Assembly (NCBI GenBank): GCA_003427395.1
Contig: BFEA01000038.1
Span: 2,997,257-3,051,108 of the forward strand
Direction of reading: 5' to 3'
DNA from: Chara braunii
Taxonomy: Eukaryota > Streptophyta > Charophyceae > Charales > Characeae
Length of the DNA stretch: 53,852 nt
Below the pieces are notes generated by a model that saw only the letters and a list, made by a program, of their open reading frames with translations, ran no database searches and was not told the DNA's origin. A program made the position numbers and the translations under genes. Positions 21,849 through 32,881 of this stretch are shown here, piece after piece. Numbering within the stretch: position 1 is the first letter of the stretch; every line of letters starts with the position of its first letter.

Positions 21849-24831
21849 TCAACCAAACGTTGACTTCCTTTTGATATTATTTAGCAGATTTCCGGAAGTT
21901 CTGGCCAAACCCCGTGGAGTTCCCATGCGATCGGTCCGACACACGATTGAGATGGTTGAAGGTGTTGTTCCTCCAAAGGGCTGTGTAAAACTCCGAAAAC
22001 AGATCAATGAGATGATCGACAGGGGATGGATTAAGCTCAGCGAATCTGAATTTTGTGCACCCGTTTTGTTAGTCTCAAAGAAAGGAGGCAAACTTCGTAT
22101 GTGTATTGACTATCACGATTTAAACCGCATGACAAGGAATAATAGATACCCATTGCTACGCATAGATGATTTGCTTGATGTTGCAGGTGGGTGCAAGGTC
22201 TTCTCCAGGGTCGATCTCAAGTCTGGGTACCACCAGATTAAAGTCGATCCTGCAGACCAGCACAAGACTGTGTTCAAGACACGCGACCGACTTTACGAAT
22301 TCATCGTAATGCCGGTCTCACGAACGCACCGGCCACCTTTCAAAGCCTTATGGACAAGAGCCTCCGTGAATAGATTGGTCAGTTTGTGGTTATGTATCTC
22401 AATGACATTCTGATTTCAGCAAATCAATCGAGGAACATACGAGGCACCTTGAGGATGTGTTCACCATCCTCAAGAAAACACAACTCGATCTCAACTTAGA
22501 GAAATCTGAGTTTGGGAGGGACAACGTCATCTATCTTGGGACCGGTTGTATGTTGCAGGCTTTGAGCCTGAGGCAACCAAGTTGAGGTCATTTGCAAGTG
22601 GCCTCAACCCGCGAACGTCCGCGAATTGCGTTCTTTCCTTGGTCTTGCATCATACTATCGAAAGTTTTTGCCACAATTTTCTATTGTTGCTCGCCCACTG
22701 TCCAAACTAACAAGCAAGAACATATCTTACACATGGGATGCAACATGTGAGACCGCTTTTCAAGCCTTGAAAGAGGCATTGGTAAGTTATCATGCACTCC
22801 GCATTGCAGATTCCAAACTCACATTTGTAGTCACTATGGATGCGAGCCAGTATGGGATTGGCGCAGTGCTGCAACAAAATGACGGTGATGGCTTGCGGCC
22901 GTTCGAGTACTACAGCAAACGTATGCCCAACGAAAAGGTAGCTACTTCCACCTACAAGTGCGAGCTCTATGCTCTGCGCAAGGCATTGAATGATTGGAAG
23001 CACCATCTTTTTGACGTCGTTTCAAGGTCTTCTCAGATCATGAGACCTTGAAATGGATCAAGAAGGAAACCACCTTGTCCCCTACGTTGACTCGCTAGTT
23101 CCATGAGATTGGCATGTTTTATTTTGAATTGAAACACAAAAAGGTTGTCTTACTCGAGTTGTTGATGCATTGTCTCGCCACCCCGAGTATATGACTTGCC
23201 TTGTGAACTTCTACGACCTCCGGAAGAAACTGAAGGAGGAGCTCGTGGAGCAAACTGCCAAGGACCCGGACCTTAGTCCGATTCTTGAGCAGTTGCAAGA
23301 TGACCCCAATAGTCAGCCTAATTTTCACGAATGTGAAAGACTGGTTTTTCGACACTATGGAAAGAATGACCGTTTGTGTGTACCGAACCATGAGCCTCTC
23401 CGCACACACTTCTTGGACTTGGCTCACGATCGGAGTGGACACTTCGGCGTGACAAAGACTTACGAAACCTATTGCAACAGTTTGTTTTGCCTGGTATAAA
23501 AAAATCTGCTAAAAAGTTTGTGGCCGAGTGTCAAATCTGTCAACGAATCAAACCATCAAGACAAAAGTCCATGGGGCTGCTTAAACCTCTTTCCATTGCC
23601 AACGGTTCCGACGAGTCTGTCTCTATCGACTTCACAGACAGGGAAATATAAGTAAGAATGGTTATTCGCAAGTGATGGTGATTGTTGATCGTTTTTCCAA
23701 ATCCCTAAATTTGATTTCATTGCCACCTCATGCCCCACAAAAGTTGTGATCCGTGAATTCCACCAAAAGTACATTTTGAAGTTCGAAACCCTGAAAACCC
23801 TTGTGAGTGATCGGGACCGGCGCTTCATAAGTATTAAATGGAAGGACTTCACGACCCAACTCCTTGGCCTCAAATTGACCATGACATCTGGCCGGCATCC
23901 CGAAGCCAACAGTTTTGCTGAGGAGATTAACCAGACCGTGTTTCAACTTCTTCGTGCTTTAATCATTTCGGATCAGGAAACGTGGGATGAAGAGGTGTAT
24001 TCGGTCAAGGGGTTGTACAACAACTCCATCCATTCTTCCACCCTCATGACGCCAAATAGGTTGCATTACGGTTGGCAGATTCGTAATCCGCTCTCCTACT
24101 TATTCCCTGAACAGTCGGCTGGTCTAACACCCAACAGGCCTGGCTTCAGTGCCAAGTATGATCGCTTGCTCAAGATTGTCATTGCAGCAATGACCAAGCG
24201 ACACCGCGCCATGATCCATCATGCGAATAAGAAACGCCAACCTTCGAGTATTAAAGTGGGAAGTTATGTCTGGGTCAAGATGTCTGAATTTTCGGAAGAA
24301 GGAGTGTCACGCAAACTTCTCCCTCTCTATCATGGTCCGTGGAATTTCTGGACGTGATTGGCAATGATGATTTTGGTCCTTCATATGTAATTGTCGTGCC
24401 TCCTCATCTACGCACGTACCCAGTCTTTCATGCATCAAAGTTGTATATATATTGTGATGTTGAGTCCTTCGACTATCGTTAAGACATGATTCCTTGTGCA
24501 ATCAATGGTGGTCACGAGATCGATAGAATCAAAAAGCACGTAGGGAAGGGACGTAACAGACAATATCAGATTCATTTCATGTACCACCCGTTGGACAACC
24601 TCTATTGGATCTCTAAGAAGGAACTGTTGCACAGCGCACCTCGCATTGTGAAAGCACACGAACGACAGATAGCCTCTAATGTTGTACCAAAAATCTCTGC
24701 AAAACTCACTGCTACTAAGTACTCACGAAATATCTTCGTTATGTTCGCTTACGATGCGTTTGTTGGGGACTCAGAATGAGTTACTCGCTCGAAGGGACCG
24801 CACTCTTGAGGGGGGAGGTAGTGTAATGACC
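21849..24831 (+). pseudogene. Ty3/gypsy pol (RT, RNase H, integrase, chromodomain-like), decayed
   Basis: Domains follow the Ty3/gypsy order. RT: SGYHQIK and FSRVDLKSG are clear, but the catalytic box reads VVMYLNDILIS (22386-22418) with Asn for the first Asp. RNase H: TMDASQYGIGAVL, STYKCELYAL and FSDHETL. Integrase: an HH..CC-like HDRSGHFG...CQICQRIK region, SDRDRRFIS and TSGRHPEANSFAEEIN (usual Asn-Gly-Gln replaced). C-terminus: HTYPVFHASKL-like LRTYPVFHASKLY, then a chromodomain-like RNRQYQIHFMYHPLDNLYW. Frameshifts near 22310 and 23020 and several stops break it. Gag and protease are not visible. A polypurine tract (gaggggggaggtag, 24818-24831) precedes the 3' LTR. Confidence 0.88.
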
Positions 24832-26324
24832 TGCCAAACACGGACTGAGACACAACTGATTTCTGAGTTTTGCTCATGGAGTGTATGCTTTACTGAGTTC
24901 CCCGCTTGTTGCTGAGTTTTTTAAGTCTGTGTGGGTGCATGCTTGCTGGTCTGCATGCCTTTCTGAGTGCTTGTCGGCTTGTGTGTGTGACCCAGAAGGG
25001 CACTTGGTTTTTCGGAAAGGCCCTAAGGGCCGGTACTTACCTGTGGCCGTGACATTGAGGGTTGCAGCGGGGAAAACACTCAAGTGGCGGGGAAAGAGGC
25101 CCGCGACACTTAAGAGCAGCGGAAAACACTCAAGTAGCAGGTAGGCCGGTACCACACCAAGTAGAGGTAGATGTGCTGGGTACTCAAGGCCGAGCAGAAG
25201 AAGACAAAAGTTGGCCTTTTGAGAGGCCAAGTAGTTGTAGGCTACGTTTAGGCGGGTACCAGTCCAACCAGTCCAAGTCTAGGGCCTGTACGGCAATATC
25301 AGAGTCTGCAATGATGTTTCCCTCCAAAAGTGAGGAGGTACCGGTTGCTTGGAGGCCGCGTGGCCTAGGAAGTCACTCGCCAAGAGGCAAGCAGGCCGCT
25401 GTATCTCCAGGAAGAGCAAGGTGCTCATCCTCATTCTGGGTGTGCAAGTTTTGTGACACAGTGGTTGGAGCGCTGGCTGGAGCAGCACTAGCTTGGAGCA
25501 GCACTGCTGGGGAAGGAGCAAGGACACAGGGAGAAGAAGACCAGGACTAGGAAGGGGGAGCGCCAGAGGTACTTACCTGGCTATGGTGGTTGCCATCTTC
25601 ATCACCTTGGCGGGCGCTGCAGCAGGAAGGCCCCAGTTGGCATAAAGCTACACCAAGAAGATTCGAGGCAGAGTCAGTCATGGCGGCCTGAGCTAGAGCA
25701 GTCATAGCTGCTTTGTGTTGTCGCTTGCAAAGCAGGGCGGTGCTCTGGTAGTCCGCCATAGCCCCGGCCTTGGAGGAAGGGGGAAGAAGGGCGGCCATGG
25801 CTATGCTGGACCTCATGTGATACCTGCAGTTGAAGAGGGATTCGGACATTGATTCTGGTTCAGCCATTCAACATTATTATTATTATTTCTTGATTGAATA
25901 AGAGGGGAGGAGATAGGAGGAGGAGAGTGGTTGGCGAAGAAGAAGAGCATTATCATAAATCTATGCTGGTGTACATCATCTCCTTCTTCTTACTTTCTTC
26001 TTTTTCTTTCTTTCTTCTTCTTCTTTCTTTCTTCTTCTTCTTCTTCTTTCCCTCTCTCTCTTCTCTCAAGTTCATTCATTTCGTTTTGCAATTGGACAGC
26101 ATTTTACTTTCTGATGAATGTGTACTTCGAAATTGGCCAGGATCACAGAAGGGGGGATTGTCATTGGTCTTTTGCTGGTGTACATCTTCTTCTTCTTCTT
26201 CTTCTTCTTCTTCTTCTTCATCTTTATCTCTCCCTCCTTTCAAGTTCATTCGCTTCTTTGGCAATTGGACAACATTGTGCTTTCTTTTGAATTTTACACT
26301 TCGAAATTAGCCAGGATCGTAACA
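24832..26324 (+). mobile_element. 3' LTR of the decayed gypsy element
   Basis: It starts TGTAATGACC immediately after the polypurine tract and probably ends GGATCGTAACA. It contains two TTC/CTT microsatellites, each beside a copy of a cttcgaaattRgccaggatc block (about 26130-26150 and 26301-26317), an internal duplication. Two acttacctg words (25035, 25571) and several gccatagc-type motifs are present. No matching 5' LTR was seen upstream. The right end is less certain than the left. Confidence 0.65.
25978..26060. repeat. CTT/TTC-rich microsatellite inside the gypsy LTR
   Basis: Interrupted TTC and TTTC units; a second TTC run lies at 26187-26222. Confidence 0.9.
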
Positions 26325-26681
26325 GCTGACATTTCCGTGCTCTGAGTGTGATTGCCGTTTGCCTGCATGTCCAAGTCTCTGTGTAACGATTACTGGGATC
26401 TGTGCTCACGTGCTGTGTTTCTGTGTCGAGCGTGGAGGTAGGAGTGAAATTGCACAACGGGTGAACTTTTAGAAAGGCCAGATCAAGTGCACTGTATCTG
26501 CTCTGATCAGTTCAATATCTGATCCGTGGTCCATAGGACCACATGATATTAAATTAAATTTTCTGGGCCACGGAGACGGGTAAGCTTGCTTAGGCGACCC
26601 CTCCATCTTTTTTTGTAGAAAAAGATTTAAAAAAAAAACAAACAAAAAAAAAGAATTTGGCGAGTAACCAGTGATACCCAC

Positions 26682-26846
26682 CTTAAAATTTTTTGTCATA
26701 GTCCAAATTGTCACATTCCCATCCCCACTGGTGCATATCTGGTCCTCATTTGTCGGATTGAAAGTTGCGAACTCCACTTCACGCTCCATTTGCACCTTGA
26801 CCAGCTTTGCAGGTCTTCCTGTGTGAAGGTCCAGACCCCATACCAC
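26682..26846 (-). CDS. WD40 (CFAP44-like) gene, exon D (most 3' exon found)
   Basis: This 165-nt internal exon encodes 55 codons in phase 0. The acceptor is ttgttgaag before GTG GTA TGG, and the donor is AAG|gtgggt. It reads VVWGLDLHTGRPAKLVKV then EVEFATFNPTNEDQICTSG and GDGNVTIWTMTKNFK, a WD40-type blade ending in TIW. The V-x-FNP...TSG-x-G...W pattern resembles the WD domain of the axonemal protein CFAP44 (and more weakly CFAP57); that match is from memory. It joins exon C in frame. The next exon downstream was not found before the gypsy LTR or beyond. The ATG at 26940 in this frame is intronic. Confidence 0.8.
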
Positions 26847-27002
26847 CTTCAACAAATTCCATAAAAAAGAGTCCATCAAAAAGGTTCGATGCAGACCATG
26901 TCGGTGAACAGATACAAAGCTTCCCAGAAAAGAACACAGCATGTGTCAAATTTGCTCACTATCCAGTTTGAAAACAAGCAGAGGGAGAGAGACAGAGAGG
27001 AA

Positions 27003-27023
27003 AGGAGGAGGAGGAGGAGGAGG
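27003..27023. repeat. (GGA)n microsatellite
   Basis: Seven GGA/AGG units in a purine-rich stretch of the exon C-D intron. Confidence 0.9.
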
Positions 27024-27628
27024 AGTGCACTTCACCCATTTTCTGGTGTGTTTTTGTTGATGATGCCTTGGCCAAGTTTTTTGTTCCTCTCTTGATATTT
27101 CCACACCTTAGCTGTGCCTCCAGGAAGTCCAGCCCGGTAGGACCCGAGTCCGGGTCCCAACGGACTCAAATACCTGGCCTGGTAGGGACTGGGACGATAG
27201 GCAGTCCCTACCAGCAAGAGGAGAAAAAGAAGAAGAAGAAGTGTTGGCTGGATGATTGTATATGCATTCATGCTCCCTCGCTGAAACTGTCCGTCCCTCT
27301 TTCAGCCCCTGCATTTCAGAACTCTCCTTCTGGCTTTACTACGTGCGAAGCTGCAAACTAGACGACCTTATATAATCATGTACATTGTACGCTGTAATTT
27401 AAATAAATTTTGTTAATGTATATATTAAGTGATTCAGAACATATTTGCCATGTATATACATAGTATATATATACAAATTTGAGAGTTCAACAACCCCCCC
27501 TTTAATAGCTGGCTGCCCTCATGAACCACCAGTACGAGCCCCCTCCTCCCGAACTTTCTGCAGTATACACGGAGGCCGTGCTTTCAGTGTACTGGCCTGG
27601 CGGTTCAACTTGTTCGGGTGCAAAAAAA

Positions 27629-27824
27629 TTTGTCCACCGCGTGGGCGCAGGGAATGCAGCCCTAAAGACCTATGTTTTTCTTCTTCTTCTTCTTCTTTTT
27701 TTTTTTTTTTTTTTTTTTTNAGGACGACATGATAAGGAGGCCAAGATACAATCACAGTTCGAACTTAGACGTATCCATTAAACATTGTCTACCGCGTGGG
27801 CGCAGTGAACGCAGCCCTAAGGTA
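27629..27824. repeat. direct repeat pair around a single-N join
   Basis: About 40 bp (ttgtcYaccgcgtgggcgca...gcagccctaa) occur at 27629-27668 and again at 27783-27822, on either side of a T-run and the N at 27720. Confidence 0.75.
27720..27720. other. single-N assembly join in poly-T
   Basis: An N ends a run of 26 T. The join is inside the exon C-D intron of the WD40 gene. Confidence 0.95.
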
Positions 27825-27848
27825 GCCAAAGCAATGAGATCCAGAGCA

Positions 27849-27850
27849 CG

Positions 27851-27894
<44 letters not shown>
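27849..27894. repeat. (GA)n microsatellite
   Basis: A perfect GA run, followed by interrupted GA/GAAA units to about 27976. Confidence 0.95.
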
Positions 27895-27900
<6 letters not shown>

Positions 27901-27999
27901 TCCATTTGTTGATATGAGTGAGAGAGAGAGACAGAGAGTGAGAGAGAGAAAGAAAGAGAGATAGAGAGAGAGAGAGGCTGAATGACAAAATTGAAATAT

Positions 28000-28325
28000 G
28001 GGTCAAATTGCGGCCACGATCTATTTCATAGTTGGAATGATTTTTTAAAATTTATTTAGCATTTTTTTAGAAAGACCACAACAAAATCTACGAGTACTCC
28101 AATTTTCAGGTTTTTTCACTCGTTCTTCTTAGCGCGAATACTCACTGAATTTGGAGTACTTTTTCAGTTGGCCCACACATGGCTGAGTGGCAAAAATGGA
28201 AAATGTGCCGAATCGGCACGACAATTATTTCGCAGTCTAAATGATTTTTTGAAAATGTTCTGATATTTTTCCAGGAAAGAACACGACATCATCTATGGAT
28301 TCTCAAAAATTCAGATTTTTCTGTG
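28000..28325. repeat. diverged tandem duplication, about 190-bp period
   Basis: Segments from about 28000 and 28190 share caaaa.tggaaa, ..cacgac/..cacgat..atttc, atgattttttRaaa and attt.cagRttttt in the same order. AT-rich, no coding signal. Confidence 0.5.
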
Positions 28326-28743
28326 GACTCCTCCAAGCACAGAGAATCGCCGAAGTTGCCTCTTGCAAAACGCCTGTTTGGTTGCGCCTGACCCCCTGTT
28401 TTGAGAAGACAGGCCTCAACACCTGGGCATGAGGGCCCTTTTGCAGTTCACATGCCCTCACTTCTTTTTGGGGTCCACTTCCACCCGAGGACCGGTCCTT
28501 CCTTTTTCCAAAAGTCTCGGTTCTAGAAGAGCTAGCTGTTGGTAGTCCGCAATATCTTGAAGGACTGGTCCCCCAAATTTCCCCCCCCCCCTAAGAACCC
28601 ACTTGCATCGTGGTCGCCCGCCGCCAAAAATGCAACACCTTGACACAGACGCCGAAGCCCACTATACCGCAGCCTTAGGGATGCGAACAAATTAGGCAAT
28701 TTACGGTCTGCCGGAGTCATGGTTTCCAAAATTGCAGTCCCAC

Positions 28744-28876
28744 AAGCAAAGAGGATTGGATTTAACACCTGAATCTGTACGTGTTTGCGGAGAGCCGCAG
28801 ATAATTGTCATTGATCATTGATCTGCTTTTTTGCATCTCTGCTTAGAACATGTCCAGATTCAGGTGCTTAACCCCG
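28744..28876. mobile_element. foldback MITE, family M, right end lost
   Basis: The left arm (gcaaagaggattggatt) and most of the right arm (gatctgctttt..gcatctctgc..cagattcaggtgcttaa) match the better copy at 34690-34824. The terminal ccaatcctctttg is replaced by the start of the LTR-B-like segment. Confidence 0.65.
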
Positions 28877-29510
28877 AGAATGAACCTTCGGCACGCAAGT
28901 CCAAAGATCACCAATACAAGGAAAAGGCACAATGTGACACAACGGAAGACTCAGATCAGATAGGACTGACTGATGATGCAGCCGAAATGACAATGTGACT
29001 CAAATTGGTGACCTCCATGGATATGGTGCCAGGTGAGTGGACGACTCCACCATCACCTCATTTCTCCTCTCTACCTCTACAGCGCTACTCTATTCCTCTA
29101 GTGCTGAGCTCCTCCTGCCTCCACTAGCCCTGGGCTGCTCCAGCGCGTCCAGCATGGTGCCTCTGAATGAAGCGAGAAGTATACAGCAACTATTAGGCCG
29201 GCCTCTGCTAAATACTACTGGGCCAGCCGCCAACCAGGTCAGCCTCCCATCTGGGCCGTCCGATCTCATCCAGATCAGGAGGCGGTCCAGGTGAGAGCCC
29301 ATGTGTGAGCAAACTCAGGCTGAAGCCTGTACACGTGTGACCTGGGTCCCTACTCACGCACGTCAAGGCCCTCCCTCCATCTCAGCAAGAGGGCCTGGAA
29401 GAGAAAAACGGATTGGTGCACAAAGTCGGACACAGCCCCAGACTCAAAAAATGAGCCGGGCCAGAAAAGTGAAACATTACGCACCAGAGGTCAGGATAGG
29501 CCAAAGGGCC
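28860..29510 (-). mobile_element. LTR-B-like repeat, inverted relative to 49.2-50.86 kb
   Basis: Reverse-strand blocks match the 49-50.8 kb segment in order: a ccaggcc block, cggcccagatggRaggctgac, a ctggcccagtag block, ctggagca.ycca..gct, actcacctggcaccatatcca, cacattgtcattt and ggtgatc.tttggacttgc. The 49-50 kb copy has an extra stretch of about 0.7 kb (microsatellites and a minisatellite) after the caccatatcca block. LTR ends are not defined, so LTR identity is inferred from the promoter-like organisation. Confidence 0.6.
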
Positions 29511-29518
29511 CCTCGCCA

Positions 29519-29666
29519 CACGGCACACGAAACGAAAACGAAACGAGTGCATCTGCCCGTGAGAGGTGCCAAAATATACACTCGTTACTACTTATACCGA
29601 ACCAATGAACCTGGTCATTTTCTGTGGGAAGATGCACTCGTTTTGTTCTTCATTTCGTGTGCCGTG
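29519..29666. mobile_element. foldback element, arms about 40 bp
   Basis: The left arm (cacggcacacgaaacgaaaa..gagtgcatctgccc) is the near-complement of the right arm (gggaagatgcactcgttttg..cgtgtgccgtg). The spacer is about 70 bp. No frame inside. MITE-like; superfamily unknown. Confidence 0.75.
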
Positions 29667-29820
29667 CTGTGACGCCCAAAGTCCTGGGAACTCCTCCAGA
29701 CCAAAAAAAAGAAAACAACAACAACAAACAAACTGACAACAAAAACTGCATTGAGAACGAACACAAAATGCATGCACGCCTGGACTCGGAACAGAGTTCA
29801 ACAGACAAAATATGTGCATG

Positions 29821-29903
29821 GTCCTTTGAGACATACGGTAAAATTGGAACGATACAGAGAAGTAAGATTAGCATGGCCCCTGCGCAAGGGCGACACGCCA
29901 AGC
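29821..29903 (+). pseudogene. U6 snRNA-derived retropseudogene
   Basis: The copy contains GTCC..TTGAGACAT, TAAAATTGGAACGATACAGA, then GATTAGCATGGCCCCTGCGC and AAGGGCGACACGCC, the conserved order of spliceosomal U6. Four extra bases sit between the ACAGAGA box and the AGATTAGC segment, which would disturb 5' splice-site pairing. The 3' end has decayed and no plant U6 promoter (USE or TATA) or T-run terminator is visible. A 15-bp direct repeat with one mismatch (ctggactcRgaacag at 29780-29794 and 29916-29930) flanks it, which suggests LINE-mediated insertion. It lies in the exon C-D intron. Confidence 0.85.
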
Positions 29904-30353
29904 AAACTGAATAGGCTGGACTCAGAACAGGCGAAATAGTAGAATACACAAACGCACCAGTCTGGGAAGCCACTCTCCAAGGCCCTAAAAGTCAGCCGGA
30001 GGGGGGGGGGGAAGGCGGTCGCTTGGCAAGGGTCTGGGCTGTCCGGGCTCCTAGTCGGGTGGTTGAGGCCCTCAGCATGCCAAACAATCCTCCTTGCTAG
30101 TGGGATTGCGCCCCGCGAGGTTTTAGACACAAAGAGGTCACCCCGAGCACGTGCAGCATACTCAAACTGAATATAGGTCTTTTTCTTTTGAGTTTTGTAT
30201 TTCACGTCCGGGTCCAGGGTGGCCAGCCCGTGCAAGGACAAGGGAAGGTCCCAACAAAAAAAAAAACAAATCCAAAAAATCTGGAAAAAAACTATGTTAT
30301 GCAGAAAAATAAACTGAACAACTTTTTTTTTTTTTTTTTTTTTAAGGCTAATT

Positions 30354-30559
30354 CTGGCTGCACTAGTACCTTTCCCGCGTGGGACAATAGGGAAAACTGG
30401 CAGTTTTCCCAAGCTCCTGAATCTTCGGAGGTCGGGTCCGACGACGACTGCCTTTGATAAATCCGATCGGCGGCCGTCATGTCGTTTCGGCCTCTGGAAA
30501 GGTCGGACGCCTACCCGAGGCCCGCTATTTTCCCAGGCGGGAAAGGTACTGCTGGTTTA
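30354..30559. mobile_element. foldback element related to 33524-33645
   Basis: Arms match as agtacctttcccgcgtggga.aatag (left, 30365-30390) and the complement of ctattttcccaggcgggaaaggtact (right). The outer parts resemble the aaaccaccagtacctttccc ends at 33.5 kb. A perfect 10-bp hairpin (gggaaaactg/cagttttccc) lies just inside the left arm at 30390-30410. Confidence 0.65.
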
Positions 30560-30814
30560 AGCCCAACCAATTCAATTACCTGTCAAATCTGGACAGGACG
30601 GACTTTCAGGCCTTTTTTTTTATTGTCATTGTAATATTAGGGGGAACCCCGTAGCAGCTGCATCCATGCTCAAGCCTCCAATGAGGGAACATGCGGTGGA
30701 GCTGCACCCACCAGCAGGTGCGATACCTGCTACAGCAGGTGGGCGCATCGAAATTCTTTACCAAATTTAAAATCCAAAATAAAATTTAAAATAATATATA
30801 TATATATATCTATA

Positions 30815-30908
30815 CAGGGTAACCAACACCCGAACCCGAACGCCCGAATGTATGGGACCCCTTGGGGATGCGTTCGGCCGTTCGGGCCGAACACGGCCCA
30901 AAAAAAAA

Positions 30909-30955
<47 letters not shown>

Positions 30956-31631
30956 AACAAAAAAAACAAAAAAAAAACAAAAAAAAAACAAAGCAAACTA
31001 TGAAAAAAAGATATGTTATGAAGAAAAATAAATTAAACAAGATTTGCCTGAGCATTACATCCAAATTCCTTACCAAATTTGAAATAAAAATAAAATACGA
31101 AAAAACAAATAGTGTCAAATACTAATAATAAAAGTAAAAACAAATAAAAAAAGAATTAAATGTAGTGAGTGCGCAAGCACGTTTTCGACACCGCCATCTT
31201 TGGCGATTTTTCATTTTTTTTTTTTGGCATAGCTAAATGCCCTGAAAATTTGCAGATGTGTACTTCACATAATGCAAAACCCACTTAAAACGTTTTAAAA
31301 AATAATAAAATTGTTTAGACCCCGAACTCAAGTGAAAACAAAAAGTAAAAAGTGAAAAAAAATGTGGGCGAGCACATTTGGACACCGCCATCTTTGGCGA
31401 TTTTTAATTCTTATTTGGCTGAGCCAAATGACTTGAAAATTTATAATCATGTACCTCGCGTCATAGAGAACTCACAGAAAAAAATTCAGAAAAAACAAAG
31501 TATTTTTAGGCCTCGAAATAATTTTTGGTGGGGCCGAACGTCGTCGGGTTTGGAGCCCGTACGGGACCCCGAACGCCCGTACGTACGGAGGTCTGCCCGG
31601 GGACCTCCGTACGTACGGGCTGGTGACCCTG
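30815..31631. mobile_element. non-autonomous TIR element with CAGGGT ends (hAT-like)
   Basis: The left end cagggtaacca and the right end tggtgaccctg are inverted repeats (10 of 11). CAGGG-type termini are typical of hAT elements. Both sides are TA dinucleotide tracts, so an 8-bp target duplication is possible (tatctata against tatatata) but cannot be proved. Inside are a poly-A tract (about 30901-30960), a diverged duplication of about 195 bp (accgccatctttggcgattt at 31190 and 31384), a gttcggcc/ggccgaac hairpin near the left end, and a perfect 18-bp stem (31576-31593 with 31602-31619) abutting the right TIR. No transposase. Confidence 0.6.
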
Positions 31632-31736
31632 TATATATATATATATATCGTATATATATCGTCACATATAAATATATATATAATCTTTTTGGCCCTGCCG
31701 GGCAAGTGACGCCGGGCCACTCTGGTAGCCTAGGAT

Positions 31737-32002
31737 TGATCTGCTTTTCTGCATCTCTGCGTGGAACACGTCCAGATTCAGCCACTTAACAGCGATTTCG
31801 TCAAAACGGACATTTTTTATTTTTTGTACGAAATTGAAAGTCCAAACTGCAGCCAAAATTTGATGAAATTTTGGGTGGGGCGTTTTCAGAACGCCCTACC
31901 CAAAATTTCATCAAATTTTGGCTGCAGTTTGGACAATTTCGTACAGAAAATAAAAAATGTCCGTTTTGACGAAATCGCTGTTACTTATTCCAATCCTCTT
32001 TG
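31737..32002. mobile_element. family M foldback MITE right half, split by an inserted hairpin element
   Basis: gatctgcttttctgcatctctgc through gattcagccactta (to 31788) and ttccaatcctctttg (after 31986) are the two parts of the right arm seen at 34759-34821. Removing 31788-31982 with one ACTT copy restores an uninterrupted 29-bp arm end equal in length to the reference. The left arm is missing. Confidence 0.75.
31788..31982. mobile_element. near-perfect long hairpin element nested in a MITE
   Basis: Arms of 97 and 93 nt (31788-31884 and 31890-31982), with a 5-nt spacer, are complementary apart from a 4-nt indel and a few substitutions. The ends are aacagcgattt / aaatcgctgtt, flanked by ACTT (31784-31787 and 31983-31986). 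A transcript would fold into a long double-stranded RNA. No coding frame. Almost full-length symmetry makes it a foldback or inverted-repeat MITE of recent origin. Confidence 0.9.
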
Positions 32003-32810
32003 CCACTAGGATCTGGCCCTGGCGCTTGAGAGAATGGAAATGGAGCCGGAATGGAAATAATGCCCCCCAGAATGGAAATGGAGCAGGAACCCTTGGGTTC
32101 TGTTTTTTTTTTTTTTTAAACAGCACTTGAGAGAATTTGACAGGAGTTGAAAGGACAGAGTCAACTTGGTCAAAAAAAAAAAAAAAAAAAAAAAAAAGGG
32201 AAGAACAGAGTCAACAGGAGTTGGGGGAATGCATAGGTAAAGCTATTCAGAAAAATAAAGAAAACAAAAAAATGACACTTGGACATCCTCATGCCCAATC
32301 TCTCAATATTGTGGACTTCATTTATTTATTTGAATTTTGAATCATTATTTTATTTTTATTTTTTTTATTACCTCACATATCTTTCAACTGGCGTTCTGCC
32401 ATGTCATGGAACATATCTTTCTTTTCATTACCTACCACTACTCCTAAGGCTATACAGGGAACCCCTGCAAGCATAGCTTTCTACCTCTCTTCGGTGAAGG
32501 AAGGTTACCTCTCTCGGTGGAGAGGGGTAACGGCATGCCCTAGCGTTTAGGGTGCAGGGTTGGGGCCTTCGGTGGGGGCCCGGCTAATGCAAGGACCAAG
32601 CATTTGCCAGTAACTGTGCCTCTCTTTTCATCTTCCGCCACCCCCATCGAGTAACATTAGTGTCTAAAGCCAACACTCTCCCACACCCCGCACGCAACTC
32701 ACTCGCACACGCACTCACAACAGTGATGGCTGAAGACCTTACTAATACTGCTGGGAGGATCTAGCTGACTATCTCAGTTGGTTGGCAACTTGGCACCAAG
32801 AGTGCTACAG
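32003..32810. other. stretch without recognised genes
   Basis: Poly-A/T patches (32102-32117, 32173-32197), AT-rich sequence and a run of short cacac-rich words near 32.7 kb. I see no gene. Confidence 0.5.
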
Positions 32811-32881
32811 GCGGCCATGGGGATTGAACCCACGACCTCCTGAATGCCACTTGCGTGCCTAACCAATTGAGCTAGGCCGCT
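32811..32881 (-). pseudogene. tRNA-like sequence (pseudo-tRNA or SINE head)
   Basis: The minus strand has an A-box (TAGCTCAATTGG), a good T-arm (GTGGG-TTCAATC-CCCAT) and a 7-bp acceptor with one mismatch (AGCGGCC/GGCCGCC). The D-stem and anticodon stem pair poorly, so no anticodon can be assigned. It is more likely a pseudogene or SINE head than a working tRNA. Confidence 0.7.

Noticed and set aside
27065-27136. Minus-strand peptide GGTAKVWKYQERNKKLGQ as a further WD40 exon
   Set aside because: Exon C (phase 0 end) joins exon D directly with a continuous WD40 pattern, and no donor here gives a compatible phase. The AKVW resemblance is probably chance.
32811-32881. Functional tRNA gene on the minus strand
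   Set aside because: D and anticodon stems do not pair, and no anticodon can be assigned. Kept as tRNA-like only.
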